Of a DNA stretch of 47,549 nt, positions 1-12,700 are shown one piece after another. Location of the stretch: contig NMRA01001154.1 in assembly GCA_002633005.1 (NCBI GenBank), positions 1 to 47,549 on the forward strand, written 5' to 3'. Within the stretch, counting starts at the first letter, position 1. Each line of letters starts with the position of its first letter. The notes under the pieces were generated by a model that searched no databases, was not told where the DNA came from, and worked only from the letters and a program-made list of their open reading frames with translations. The stretch comes from Phoronis australis. Its lineage: Eukaryota > Phoronida > Phoronidae. Position numbers and translations under genes: made by a program.

Positions 1-646
1 CTTCCGCTTGCTGCTTTGATAACTGGCGCCAGTACTGGCAACATTGCTCAAAATTCTTGAGTCCTAGATGTCAAATTTGTGTTCCGACTTTCAAAATTCA
101 ATAAGCTAAACAGACACTCTTTTCACGACCTCTCAGAATATGTTAACTAAAAACTTCCCTGGAGGGTTCATGCTTGGTCTTATTATCTAGATAACCATAA
201 CACCAGCAGCTTATGGCTCCCAGATTTAATGTCATTGCCTACAGCTTCACGGTGTCTTTGATTATAGTGACCGAATTCTTGGTACACAAACCGATCGAGT
301 TGGCCAATGTCGGCCGGTGATGGTGTCATCGTGCATTCTTTTCATACCCAACGGATATTCATCAGTCTATAAATGTTTTAGTGATGTCTTCCTCTGTAAC
401 TAAGCTCGTTTGTTGCTGTTTTGATTAACCCCCGTCATGTGCTGGGAATATCAGGTTTGTATTCTTTGTGCAATGTGGAAAGGTTGTATTATGAATTTGT
501 TGTTATGTAATCAGTCGTGGAACATCGTCTCATAACGGATAGCATTGTAAAGGGCACATGTATCAATGACCATATCATATCATATCAAACCGTGTTTTAA
601 AATAATATACTACATTGTACAGTAAACTGCAGCGTTTGTGTTCCAG
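1..646. other. Intron sequence upstream of the first visible exon
   Basis: I see no exon, RNA gene or recognisable repeat here. The stretch ends in a splice acceptor (gtttgtgttccag) at 634-646, so it is best read as the 3' part of an intron of the astacin-like gene. The exons for the propeptide and catalytic core must lie to the left of the window. Confidence 0.6.
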
Positions 647-776
647 AGTTTCTCAGCGAACGGCAAGGATACCATTGAGCTGTCATCTTCCCCTGAACTG
701 ACGCGACTAACCGGTCAAAGGTCATGGCTCACGTTCTATGACGAGAAGTATGTCAACATTAGGTACAAATGCACAG
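647..776 (+). CDS. Exon a: C-terminal end of astacin catalytic domain
   Basis: The translation holds the astacin end signature: FSANGKDTIEL, then a GQR motif, then LTFYDEKYVNIRYKC. In the family this segment closes the catalytic domain as 'GQR..LS..D...iN.lY.C', and the last Cys pairs within the domain. Acceptor ttccag, donor gttggt. The exon enters in phase 0 and leaves in phase 1. Confidence 0.8.
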
Positions 777-3700
777 GTTGGTGTTCTTTTGTTTATTGGT
801 GTCAATAAATGAAGAAGTATATTGACTGTAAGAATAATGACATTGCTTAAAAGGATTCTATACACTGTTTTGACGGTGTCAACCAATCCTCTTTCTGTCG
901 CCCGCTAATACATCATTGGCGTTAGTCTTGAAATACGAAAGCGAAAATCAGCTGAAAACCCATTAATTTACATTTTGCAAATTACACAATATGGTCTTTG
1001 ATGGGTGGTCTTTTCCAAAACTGGACTGGAAAATCGTTTTAGTATCTGTTATTAGGCCAAAGCCGGGTTTGATATCCTTACAAATTACGCGTAGACTTAC
1101 ACTGTAACTTGTTGAAGCAGGTAGTTTCTCATGAGATGGCTCACACAATTCGAAATTGAATGACGATCGTTACTGATGACAATCAATCCCTTCTGATTCA
1201 TGCTTGGTCGTATTCCAATTCTTCAAAAGTTGTTATATTATACATTTAGTTCTTTCCTCACTAGTCCACAAAGATTCTGACGTCATTTTGCATTTAAGTC
1301 AAGGTGCCTACAAAGTCACACGTTATATTTTAGCCGGCTGTACCAATGACTGTAAAAATGATGGGTACAAGTTCAAGCAGAGCGACGGCACGTGCGTCTG
1401 TAAGTGCCCACCGCTGTTCGAAGGGACCACTTGTCAAAATCTTAAAACTGACACAGGTAAGTTGAGTGTTCAACATCGCTTGAAGGAGAATATTACTATT
1501 TGAGCCCTTTTTGATCAATGTGACATATTTTATCTGCTACAAAAGGTGATTTTGAGATGTTTTATTAACGTAGGTGATCGCTTGAAGTGTACTAGCTCGT
1601 CAAACCTGAAGCAAACTTCGGAACATCCCAGAAACGGCCTATTGGATTCATAATGAAATTTTCAGATTGATGTGAGAGATTTCTATTAAAATGTCCCCTT
1701 TTTGAATGAAGAGATGACAGAAATAGGATGGTTGTCATTTTCATGAAACATTTAAGTTGTATAAAACAAAAGCGAAATGATATTTTAGAAATTTGTAGCA
1801 GCATTTTTGAGATCTGACCTTGGACATCTATGTCGATTCAAATCAAGTTATTCATATCGTTTTTATTAAATTTTACTATAAAGGAAAGGCCACGGGATCA
1901 CTATACATTAAGGGAAAAGGCAGCCATTTTCATATCATTTTAGCAGACATATATTTCACTTAATTTTAGCTTTTCGTAATTTAATTAATTATTCCTCCTT
2001 TACTCCGGAAGTGACCTATTGGGAGGCAAGAATTTCGCGCCAATTCCTTTTCATACAGTCTGACTGTGAGAGCTGTCGAGTCAGTCATTGTTATACCTCG
2101 GCTGTGACAAGTTCTGTCGTCGTTTGCTTTTGTTTACGAGTCAGTCAACATGCCACACTGTTGCTGCGTAACGGGACGTGCTCATTATCGCCCAGAGCCT
2201 GTAAGCAGCCCTGCTGCGATGTTGAATAGAGAGAGTGAATACAGACACAGTTCGACACCCAGTGAAGAGGACAGTTCAATCAATAGATCGGTGAATCAAA
2301 CTTTGATAAGTTTATTGAGGAATTGTCTAAAGTATTGGAGCTCTTTAGAAGGTGCCTGGTGTGTGGCGAAGGAGTCACACAGGGGGATGTAAACAGTTTG
2401 TGTGATCAGGTCACAATCCAGTGGGAATGTGTCGCGGGACACTCGGAAAAGTGTGAAAAATATTCCTCTGTCCGTGAGACGTTAACAAGTACATCTCAGT
2501 ACGCAGCAACACTGTGGCATGTTGACTGACTCGTAAACAAAAGCAAACGGCGACCGAACTAATCACAACAGAGGTAGAACAATGAGTAACTCGGCAGCTC
2601 TCATAGTCAGAATATATGCAAAAATTGGCGCGAAATACTTGCCTCCCAAAACGTCACTTCCGAGTAAAGGACGAGTAATTGTTTAAATTACAAAAAGCTA
2701 TAATTAAATGAAAAATCAGTCTTGCCTTAATCAAAGAACCTCATTTTTTGCTACAAATGACATGGAAAAGATTGCCTTCGCTTTAAGGTCAAAAATCTAT
2801 CTTTCGAAGCTTTCTAATTTCAGAAAATATATATTCTATTAAACTGAAATGTATAATTTTGGCTAAATATGTATACCTGTCAACAAAGTCATACAAAAGC
2901 TCACCGTTCGTCAACTCGTTCCTTCTAAATGTATGCTAACTTAAAAACGAAGACGACTTTGCTGAGCGCTTGCAGTTACGTCATCACGATGCACACGTCT
3001 GCTTGTGTTACAGATGAGCTATTAAGATGTGTGGGGTTCATTAGGGATAATGTAATTGGATGGACCAAGGTTTTATCTAAACTACTCAAGTGTAAATGTA
3101 CCATAGGTTTTCGTTCCCAAATTCCAGCACATTGAGAAATTGGACTAACATCGTACACGTACATTAGTTGAAATCATAGGAATTTTTAAAACATCCAGTT
3201 GAGAAAACAGATCAAGTTTGAGTCTTATACGAAGAAATTTGTTCTGGAACCGGATGAGATAATAACGTCGTTTGATGTTACTGCCCTGTTTACCAGTGTT
3301 CCTCCTCAAGATGCTCTGTCCATTGCTGAGGATTTCCTTGCCAAAGACCCAGACCTCGACTCGAGATGTTTCCTGCCAGTTGCTCAAGTCTGTAATCTTT
3401 TGTCGTTATGCCTTAACACTACTTATTTTGTGTTTGACCAGTTGCATTACATTCAACAGCATGGATGTGCTATGAGCTCGCCCGTATCTCCCATGGTAGC
3501 AAACCTGTATATGGAGGTCTTCGAACAGCTCATTCTTAATCAATATCCTGGCCACCCACCTAGATTGTGGTTTAGATATGTTGACGACACGTGTGTTATT
3601 ATTCGCAAGAATGAACTCTCTGCTTTCTTCAAGTTCATTAATGAGTTTGACCCTAACATCAAATTTACCCAGAAACCCTGTAAAGATGGCAAGCTACCTT

Positions 3701-6700
3701 TTCTTGACGGTTTAGTCTCCATTAAACAGGACAGATCATTTGACACAAAGGTTTACCGCAAGAACACTCACACTGACCATCTTCAATTTCACTCGAACCA
3801 TCCTCTCATCCGCAAGCTCGTTGTGATTCGCACTTTGAACCACACAGTTAACACCACCATTTGTGATCCTTCGACCATTTCTGAGGAACTGAACTACACT
3901 AAAGACGCTCTTGCCAAATGCGGTTGTCCACGTTGGTCGTTCACCAAAGCGGAAAGATCAGTGAGTAGAAAAGTAAACACTCGGACAACCACTACTGTTA
4001 GTTCTCTTACTCGTGTGGTGATTCCTAACATTCAGGGCCTGTCTGGCCGCCTCAAGAGGACACTTAAACAGTTTGACATTTCTATTATCCAGAAAACCCT
4101 TTAATTCTCTCCGCAACCAACTGGTTAATGTCAAGGACAAGACCCCCAAGGTGAATAAATCATGTGTTGTTTATGGTGTCAGGTGTAAGGATCCCCAGTG
4201 CTCAGACAGTTTCATTGGTGAAACAAAACAGTCCATTAAAATGCGTATGTCACAACATCGTCGTCCTAATTACGGGAACACTTATGAGTTGGCTATTTTT
4301 AGCCACATGTGCGCTACTCGACACGATTTCAATACGGTTGAGGAAGACTGGTTCAAAGGGAATGCAAAGGAAGCTCTCCATGAGCGCATTGAGAGTCCCT
4401 TTTTAAATAAAATAGGCAGTTTACGGTTGACGTCAATGCCACGCCGTTTAGCCAAAACGCCACCAATTGGCCAGAATAACGATAACGTCACAAGCCAAGC
4501 TGAAGTCCGTGAGATGCGGACGCAACGTCGCTAATTTTTGTAAGTTTAAATTCCAGTATTAGACTCATACTTGATCTACCTACATTTGTTGTTCAGTAAG
4601 AATCCGTAAGAGGTTTTGTCCTACGCAGAGTGAACGTGGTTTTTCCAAAGGATACTTTCCCGAAAACAAAAATCATAAAATGAATGGTTCAAGTAGTGGA
4701 TTACAACTCCAGAAAAATGACTTTAGTTTTGAACGTTAAAGGTTCATTGTATTCCCAATTTCGACCTAATAGGAAAGTCACAAAATTACGTATAACTATC
4801 CGCAAACTTGACAGGAATGGGTGATAAAACTAACACCAAAGGGATTGATTAGGTAAGTTACACATGAATGTGTTTGCATTATACTGTACTTGTTCACAGC
4901 GACATACCTGAAGCATTCTTGCTATGTCCTTTATACAAATTTCACAAAAAATAACGAAAAAGGAAGTAACGGCAATGTCAATTAAAGCAATAAAATGGCG
5001 AAAACGTGTTTCTGACAGTGTAATGGCTTCTCGTTTGACGAGTCTTGGTCACGGTGAAGCTTTATCTAATTTTCTACCATACGTTTTGCTTGGAAAGAAA
5101 TTGGAATAAATATATTACAGAGAAATCAGTGTTGTTCACTCGAACACCATACGTGTATATTGGGGGACGACCTACCGAAATAACTCTTAAGTTATTACCT
5201 TAAATAACTATTAACAATTGCATCGATATTAAATTCTAGCCGAAATTGTTAATATATATTTAAGAACGCGAATACTGTTTTACATATAACTCGTTTTTGA
5301 TTTTTAACTTCTACTGCGACTACAACATAATTTCTTAGTACTATTCAAAACAATTAAACACGTCTACAAGGGTGGCTTCGCTTGGATATTCTCTAGCAAA
5401 GTGATTTTCAATTTCAACATAACTTGAATTACAAACTTTACTCAATCGTGCAGCAGTCTCTGTCCCAACGAATTGACCCGCCCTGATTTCCAACAGAAAC
5501 AAGAAATATCTCTGAGCAGAAGAGCAAAAACCATGAGTGTCATACAGTAGCTAGACATTGTCGCCGACTTTACGTTGTGGTACGTCATATCCCCTGCGGC
5601 AAACAGTGTAAAATTGGCCATTTGCCGATTTGCGCAATTGAACGAATGACTTCTCGAAAAAAATGTTTGATTACGGGAGTATATGTTCATGATGGAAGGC
5701 GTTGTAGAAATCGACAGTCTTCTAAGGTCTCTTTCAGTGCAGAATAGCTACTCATAGCAATGCTACTTTGATGGTTTAATCAACGTGAGGTATAATTCGC
5801 CGAAATGCGTCGGCGTCTGAAGGCCCTATGGGAGTACCGCGGTATCAACTGCTAAGTGGGGACGGTGGAACTGTCTACATAGAAGTCAGATTTGAAAAAC
5901 GTCGAAGCTTTGGCTTCGCATCAACAATATATTTCCAAGTCATTGTCCATTTCCAGTGCTTTAACATTGTAAACGACTGTAAAAAGACGTCACGCTTGTT
6001 CGAAGCAGGTTTTTCGGAGGCATCCATTAACATCACGGGAAGTAGGCGAGGCTACATGCATTCCGAAAGTGGCTTTAAATTAACCCGACCTCCGTCACAA
6101 AAACTTACGTTTGATTTGTTCCACTTACCGACACGAAATGGGTCTTAAATTGCTCCTTAGTCAAATTCAATTTAATTACATTGTAGAGGTCGTTTCTGTA
6201 TGTTACTACAGATCAAGCTCTACAATTCCGTCTGTCTTGGTGTGCCGTTTTATGTACATGCACCGAGCATGGTATTAACATTATCGAGCTGTCCGCTCTT
6301 TCCAAGCTCAGTAACTATTCTGGTCGAGACTATGTTTACTGTACTAAGTGATCTAAAGCAAATGCTTGGTAGATTTTAGCAACGCTAGGACCTACGTGTA
6401 CGCTAGGACCTAGCTAAAAGAATCATGTGTTCCCTTTTAAAATACACGGAAATATCTCTGGTACATGTAATCTCCCGAAGTCTTGCTTTTTAGCGAGGTC
6501 CCGGCGGTGCTGAAATCTACCCTGTTTCAATGTTTACGTCACTACATGTAGGACTTGTGATACTACACGCCTCATTTTACACTCAACAGGTTGTGGTGGT
6601 ATCGTACCTTTATCGAACGTTGGTGATACGACAGTGGTCTCCGCGCAAGCGCTAACCACTACGTCAAGTGACAGGAAGTGCGTGTGGCTGGTCGAGGTAA

Positions 6701-9700
6701 ATACATGTACTTGTAGATCTATGCATGATATCGAAAGCCGAATAGACAATATCGGCTAGCGTGTCACGTAATCTGAATTGAATACTTACAAGTTCACCAA
6801 AACGAGGCTCCTGTATATTGCAATGGCGCTTTCCAGTTCTTCCTCATGTTCTTGCTGCAAAAATGGTGGGAATCTTTGCAGTTGTTTGAACAGTACTTAG
6901 AAACAACCATAACACATGAGTTAGCGTCTACATCTAGCAGACTCTTGAATATTGTTTGTGATATCTATGTACTTTAGTCTTCATTACGTTTTTGCAAAGA
7001 CTGGTAATCTGTATTCGTCACTCGGTCACATCAATAATTATAATGTTATTTCGATACTTTTCCAAAGAAATCTTGTCTTGCGTTTTTTTAAAGCACACTA
7101 CTGCAAGGCCATATTTTCAGGCTTCCCAAATTAGCAAACAAATAGTTTATCAATGAAATCAAAATTTTATTCGTAGTACTTTCCGAAACATAGAATCTTT
7201 CAGAAAGAATAATGTTAGACCGGCAATCACATTCTCAGTTTCATCAAACCGATCACAGTCTAATGCTTCTGGCAGAACCAAAAGGTCTGGCAGTGAACGG
7301 GAAAGTTTGGAGAATTGTAATAAAATCGTACAACACACAACGGAAAGTACTGTTTCACAGCTCTGATCAAAGCTAACAAAACAACAATCTCAAGGATTCG
7401 GTCCCAGAACAGATACATGTATGAACTATGGTCAAAATTAACCTGGTGATGTTGTCTGATCTCTGCATACGAGCTTGGCTTAATACATAGCGTGTCACGC
7501 TTAAAATATGTACTAGGCAGCTTCAAGTCTAAAAAGCGCGTTCTACCAAGACAATAGTTGTATCGGGTGAGGTTTTGCAAGTCTTCCCGAAATATCATCA
7601 TCTACAGGTAGGAGGAATGGGACATAAAGCATCAACTGCCAAAGACTGAGCGTAATGTGATAACATCCAGTATTGTTAAGCCATGCATTGTTAGGCAAGA
7701 ATTTAAGTCGGCAAAATTATATATACAATTCTGAGAGCAGAAATTCGATTTTTGTCTTTATGCCAATTTGCCACTTATTAGGTTACGTGACCTTGCTCTT
7801 TAGAAAAAAATAGCCAGAGAGAAAGGCCCATCCAAGCTAAAACTACACGATCAATAACAACATGAAACTTAAAACCTGCGTGACACAAATTTTCAAGATA
7901 AAATCTCAAAAACGTTGCTACAATCTTCTAAATTATACTTTGGCTTTACCTCTATTCAACCAGTATTTTTCTTGAGAATCACATAGCCCTATTTTGATAC
8001 TCCGTCATGCAAAAGCGGAATATTCTAAGAGCAATTGTTCTCACTGTGTTGGAAAATAATGCCCTGTATAAGGGTATGTAGGGCCTTACCAAGATTTCAG
8101 ATTTGGCTGATTTTGTAATAATGTGTCTCAGAAAAGGAGATCGGATTCATTTCAAACTTTCAGATATGTTTATGTACTGTTCTCGAGTTATTTCATTGAC
8201 GACATACATGTATCGTTATCGATGCGCCTCCTTTTATATTTTTTTTACGAAACAGGCCTCGTCACGTTTATCCATGATGGCGATATGCCAAAAGTCAAGC
8301 ATTGAAATATACAGTATGTGCTTTCTGCTTTCAGAAAACATAATTCTTTTACAGAGATATAGTTTAAGGTTTTGTCCATATTTGGTTAGTTACGACGTAC
8401 ACATACATGTACATGTAGCAGTCCAGGACGTTAAGCTGATGATATCAGAAAGTGAAAACTAAAAAGTATTCCAACGTTATATGGAGTATTATGTAGACGA
8501 GTATAAAATGTAAAGCAAATAATAAAAATATGAAATTACGTACATTCACGTTAATGTACTCTCTCTTCCTAAGTATATTAGAACTCCGCCGTTGATAGCC
8601 GCTCGTGGAACTGTGCTGCGTGTTATGTCAATTTGCGCGATTTACATGTAGCGATGACGATAGCGAGCTCACAGTGCGCTGTTCAGGACCACCGGCGTTC
8701 TCACGCCACTATCTGTTTTCAATCACCAGACTTCAGCCAGTGCAGACTCGCGTGCTGATATGTCGCCCAGCAATAAGATTATGAAATATGTAAAAAGTGC
8801 AAAGATACCTCTATGCCAAAGGTCGTGGATCGAGGGGATCAAGGGGTGTTGTGGTCGAGGGGCTTCAGTACAATCCAAAAAAATTACTTCTTTTTGTAAA
8901 CCAACATCGAAAATCTTGATGACGTACATGTACACAAGTACCAAATTGGTTAGTTCTTGACTCATTACATCATGAGATGTATTTTGTTCTTAGGCGCCAG
9001 CAGGCAAGTATGTTCGGCTGCATTGGAACAGTAATAGTTTGGGCGACGACTGTGACAAACATTACTTGGAAATGCGATATAACTTGAAAGGACAGGATGG
9101 AGTTGAGTAAGTTTGGCTCTTCTTTTTTGCTACACAGTGCATGTTAAACGCCTGTAATAAAATATGGCTGCCATGAAGTTGGTTGGCCATTTGAACGGTT
9201 GGCATTTGTTTGCACTAGCTGTCGAAGGGATAATGAATAAGGTTTTATGAACAAATCATGTTGTTTAAAAATATAGCAGGGGACACATATAAAACAATGA
9301 AAATCGAGCGGGGATGCAAGGGTGGTAAGAGACCCAAGGGTTCATTCCCTGTTCCTCAGTTGGAGCTGTTAAATCATTCTGTTTACCATTTTATTGCTGT
9401 TTAATTGTTAAACCAGGAATCATGTTTCGAGTTTCACCAACGGCTGTGGTGTATTCAACTACAAATCTACTTTAATAGGCAAGATATAATGACAACTGTC
9501 TGACCCTTGAGATACTCATGACATTTCATGCCCTTTAATCCAGTTATGCATTACCGGCTACTTCACTTCCTAACACGCAACTATACATGTACTTTATGGA
9601 TGCACTTGAAAGGTTATCATTGCAATAGGCAATTACGTGTACATGTACCACGGCACCTGAACATTTGCTACACATTTCTTTTGTTTGGGAATTAAGGGAC

Positions 9701-12700
9701 ACTGGCGGACGTCGGTGAGAAGTGCTACCTGTGTCTTCTCAAAAATTTTAGACGATGCAAAGTGTAAAAACTATGTTTTTCCCTGATCGGCAAACATTTA
9801 ATTGCTGTAGAAGAAACGGAATATCACGGGCATTGCAACTGCTGTTCCTTTGTTGACATGTCTCAACAGCTGTACCTTTGTTGATATGTTCCAATCGTTT
9901 TGTGTATCTGCCAGAGGAAGATGACGTTACCACTTGACTATTTTCACCACCCCTTTCATAGCGGATTTAACATCCCCAACGAATGCAGTGAAATGACGGG
10001 CGCTTCAAAGAAACGCTCAAACGCCCAAGACCTTCCATGCATTCTATAACAATAATCGCGAATTAGAATTTTCTGGGACTCCGAAAAAGTAAGACACAAT
10101 TGCCGATGAATTATTGAGACAATACAATAGGCAAATGAGAGAACACTTAAAAAGAGTAAGAGAGTGGCAACATGATGTTTTGAAGGTTGAGTACTCTGCG
10201 GTTATTGAGACAATGGAGGTGGAAACGAACAGAGAACATGCCATGTTTTACAATGGTTCGGTAAGAAAGTTCACTGAATAAAAAAACGAGTTGCTGATGG
10301 TCACGAAATGAAACCGATCATTCTTCGAGGTCAACAACATTTAGATTTTCTCTAGCTTGTCCTTCCTCTATCATTTCCCGTCCACCGTATACCGTGCTCA
10401 GTTCATGTACATTGTAGATCAGCAAACCCTTGCCGCATGATGACTATATGCACATATATCATTCGTTCATCAAGGCGGGCGGGGATGTATGATATTTGAA
10501 TACACAGGAGGTAGATGTACTTGTAGATGGGGAACTGGACATACCGCATTCATTCATCACATTCTAAGAAATCTACTGCAGATGAGGTGGTACTCTACGT
10601 ATTAGTAATTTTATCAGCCTTGTTCCTACGATGCGTACTTTTGTTAAAATTTTGTTTTCGATTAAAATAGACCTGAAACTTGAAGTAATATTCAAAGCAT
10701 TGTGGAACTCGTAAAATCATAGTAGTTTCTTTTCCGCACGAACAAAAGTCAATCGAATTTGGTACAAACAAGGATTCACCAACTCTAATCCATAAAAACG
10801 GTGTGATAAAGTTGCCTTTACAAATACATGACCAGAACGTCGGAAGTGATGTCGACACAAACTATCGGTACGTCATGGAGTCAATCATCACCAGAATTAA
10901 GAAACGGTATTCCGTTTAATGTCTAAATGAGTCCACAATCGAGAATTCAGTTGCAGTATTTGCCATTTGCAGGATCTGTGGTTCCAACGTGCCTGAAGAC
11001 ATGTCATCTCTCGACGGGGATCAAAAGCCAAACTGGATCATGCTGATTTACTACGAGGCAAGCGTTGTTACATCTGGAGGGTTTTCAACAACTCTCATGG
11101 CAACGGATGCCAATGGTAAAACTATGCTTCTTAATGCTTTGCGTTATAAGTTTCCATGTCCTGAAAGCATTGCCAGATTCCAATGGAATCAATTCATCTG
11201 AAACCGTTTATGTGATTTTAGAGTAGGCCCTCATCCCCCTGGTCACACAGTTTGTAATGGAATCTGACATCGCTTCCTTAATACTGTGGGAGGCGAAACC
11301 TGGCTACAATTGACACGTAGTCTGTTCAAGTGACAACGCGGTATCTCTGTTCTGAAACTGGTGTGGTCAGTTTCTACTAGCTGATGCAGGTGAGGAGCAC
11401 GGAGTCAAGGGACAGGGCCCTGCTAAGCGAGTAGAACTGGGGTTCACAGCGTAGATTTACAAAACGTTGAATTATTTAATCCGGAAAGTATTATGTGGAA
11501 TGCAATTACGAAGGCAACTGAAGTTAAGGAGAGAATCGGACACAGTGCGGCCCCGCAAACAGCAGCCGAAGCGATAGCACGCAGAGCGGCAGAACAGTGC
11601 CCATACGCGTAACGAGAGCAACGTCACGACAACAACTTGAATAAGCCCCACGTTTGTACCCCATCAGTCAGGATGTGACACGTAACTGACATCCTTGGAC
11701 ATGAGTTCTGAGGCAATTCAAAGAATTTTGAAGGCGCACAAAAATTGCAGAGCTGTAGTTTCGTGCCAGATGTCGAGGTAATTTCACCAAGAGGACAAGC
11801 AGAGGTTCGACGTCTCAAGGTCAATTACTGACAGAATTTGAAGATCTCCCTATCTACCGAAATTGGCTTCCACACTTCATTTCACGTTTTCTATTCCAGA
11901 TCCATGTTTGTCCAACCCGTGCTACGGCCTGTCTACATGTGTATACAACATTGCCCAGGGAACACATACCTGCGTGTGCACTTCAGAGTATTCTGGAGCC
12001 GACTGTAGCCAGAGAAGTAAGGCGTCACTTTATTATCCCGTACTTCTCATACACATGAACTATGCGAAGTAATGTTAGATTCAGTTTTAGGATAAAACTC
12101 AAGGTACTGTAGTATTTTTATTGTATATAGGGCATTTTCTCTATCAATATATTTTTCATATGGGCCAGATGCCTTGGTGCTTGGAATGAACTTGAAAAGT
12201 TTGGCCTTAACGTTTTGGTTACATTAGGGTGTACCTACGAATATCACCACAGATAATTCATTCATACACGTATTGTTAACCGGACAAAAATGCACAATCA
12301 CTGTTTGGCCCGACATAATGGACGGTCATGTCTACATGTATCAGCGTCTACACTGTATGTGCAGATTTCGACGCATCCGCCTCTGAGTCATTCGAGAGAG
12401 GCATGGAATTGTTCCAACAGGATACAGATGATGACTTGGACTGGACTCGCATCAAGGGGGTACGTTTTCAAGGAACTAATCCTACTGTTAATTGTATAGC
12501 AAGGAATTTTGTGGTTTAATAAAAGCATTTTGTAATATGATTGATGAAACTTAGGTAAGCTGAATTTCCACCATGTTCAGCGTGTTTCTCTGAATACTCC
12601 TTTTATCCTGCTTTGCTTTCATTACTAAGTCAAGTTTGGCGTTGGTACAATCCGAGAATGAAGTCTACGTTGATTTGTTTTGATAATTGAAAACAAATGA

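Larger units (their letters stand above)
1457..6589 (+). other. Intron between EGF1 and CUB, loaded with transposons
   Basis: This 5.1-kb intron joins two phase-1 exons. It holds a TIR element near 1890-2800, a Penelope-like element at 3199-4534 and a MITE at 6376-6514. The 4535-6375 part shows one open frame at 5828-6148 (about 106 codons) that I cannot assign to any family. Confidence 0.75.

Noticed and set aside
5828-6148. Open frame of 106 codons with ATG in an intron
   Set aside because: No domain, no splice context and no homologous copy in the window. Probably chance or repeat-derived.
7260-7601. Minus-strand open frame of 113 codons
   Set aside because: It lies in an intron and has no family signature.
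8103-8462. Open frame of 119 codons
   Set aside because: Intronic, with low-complexity hydrophobic composition and no recognisable motif.
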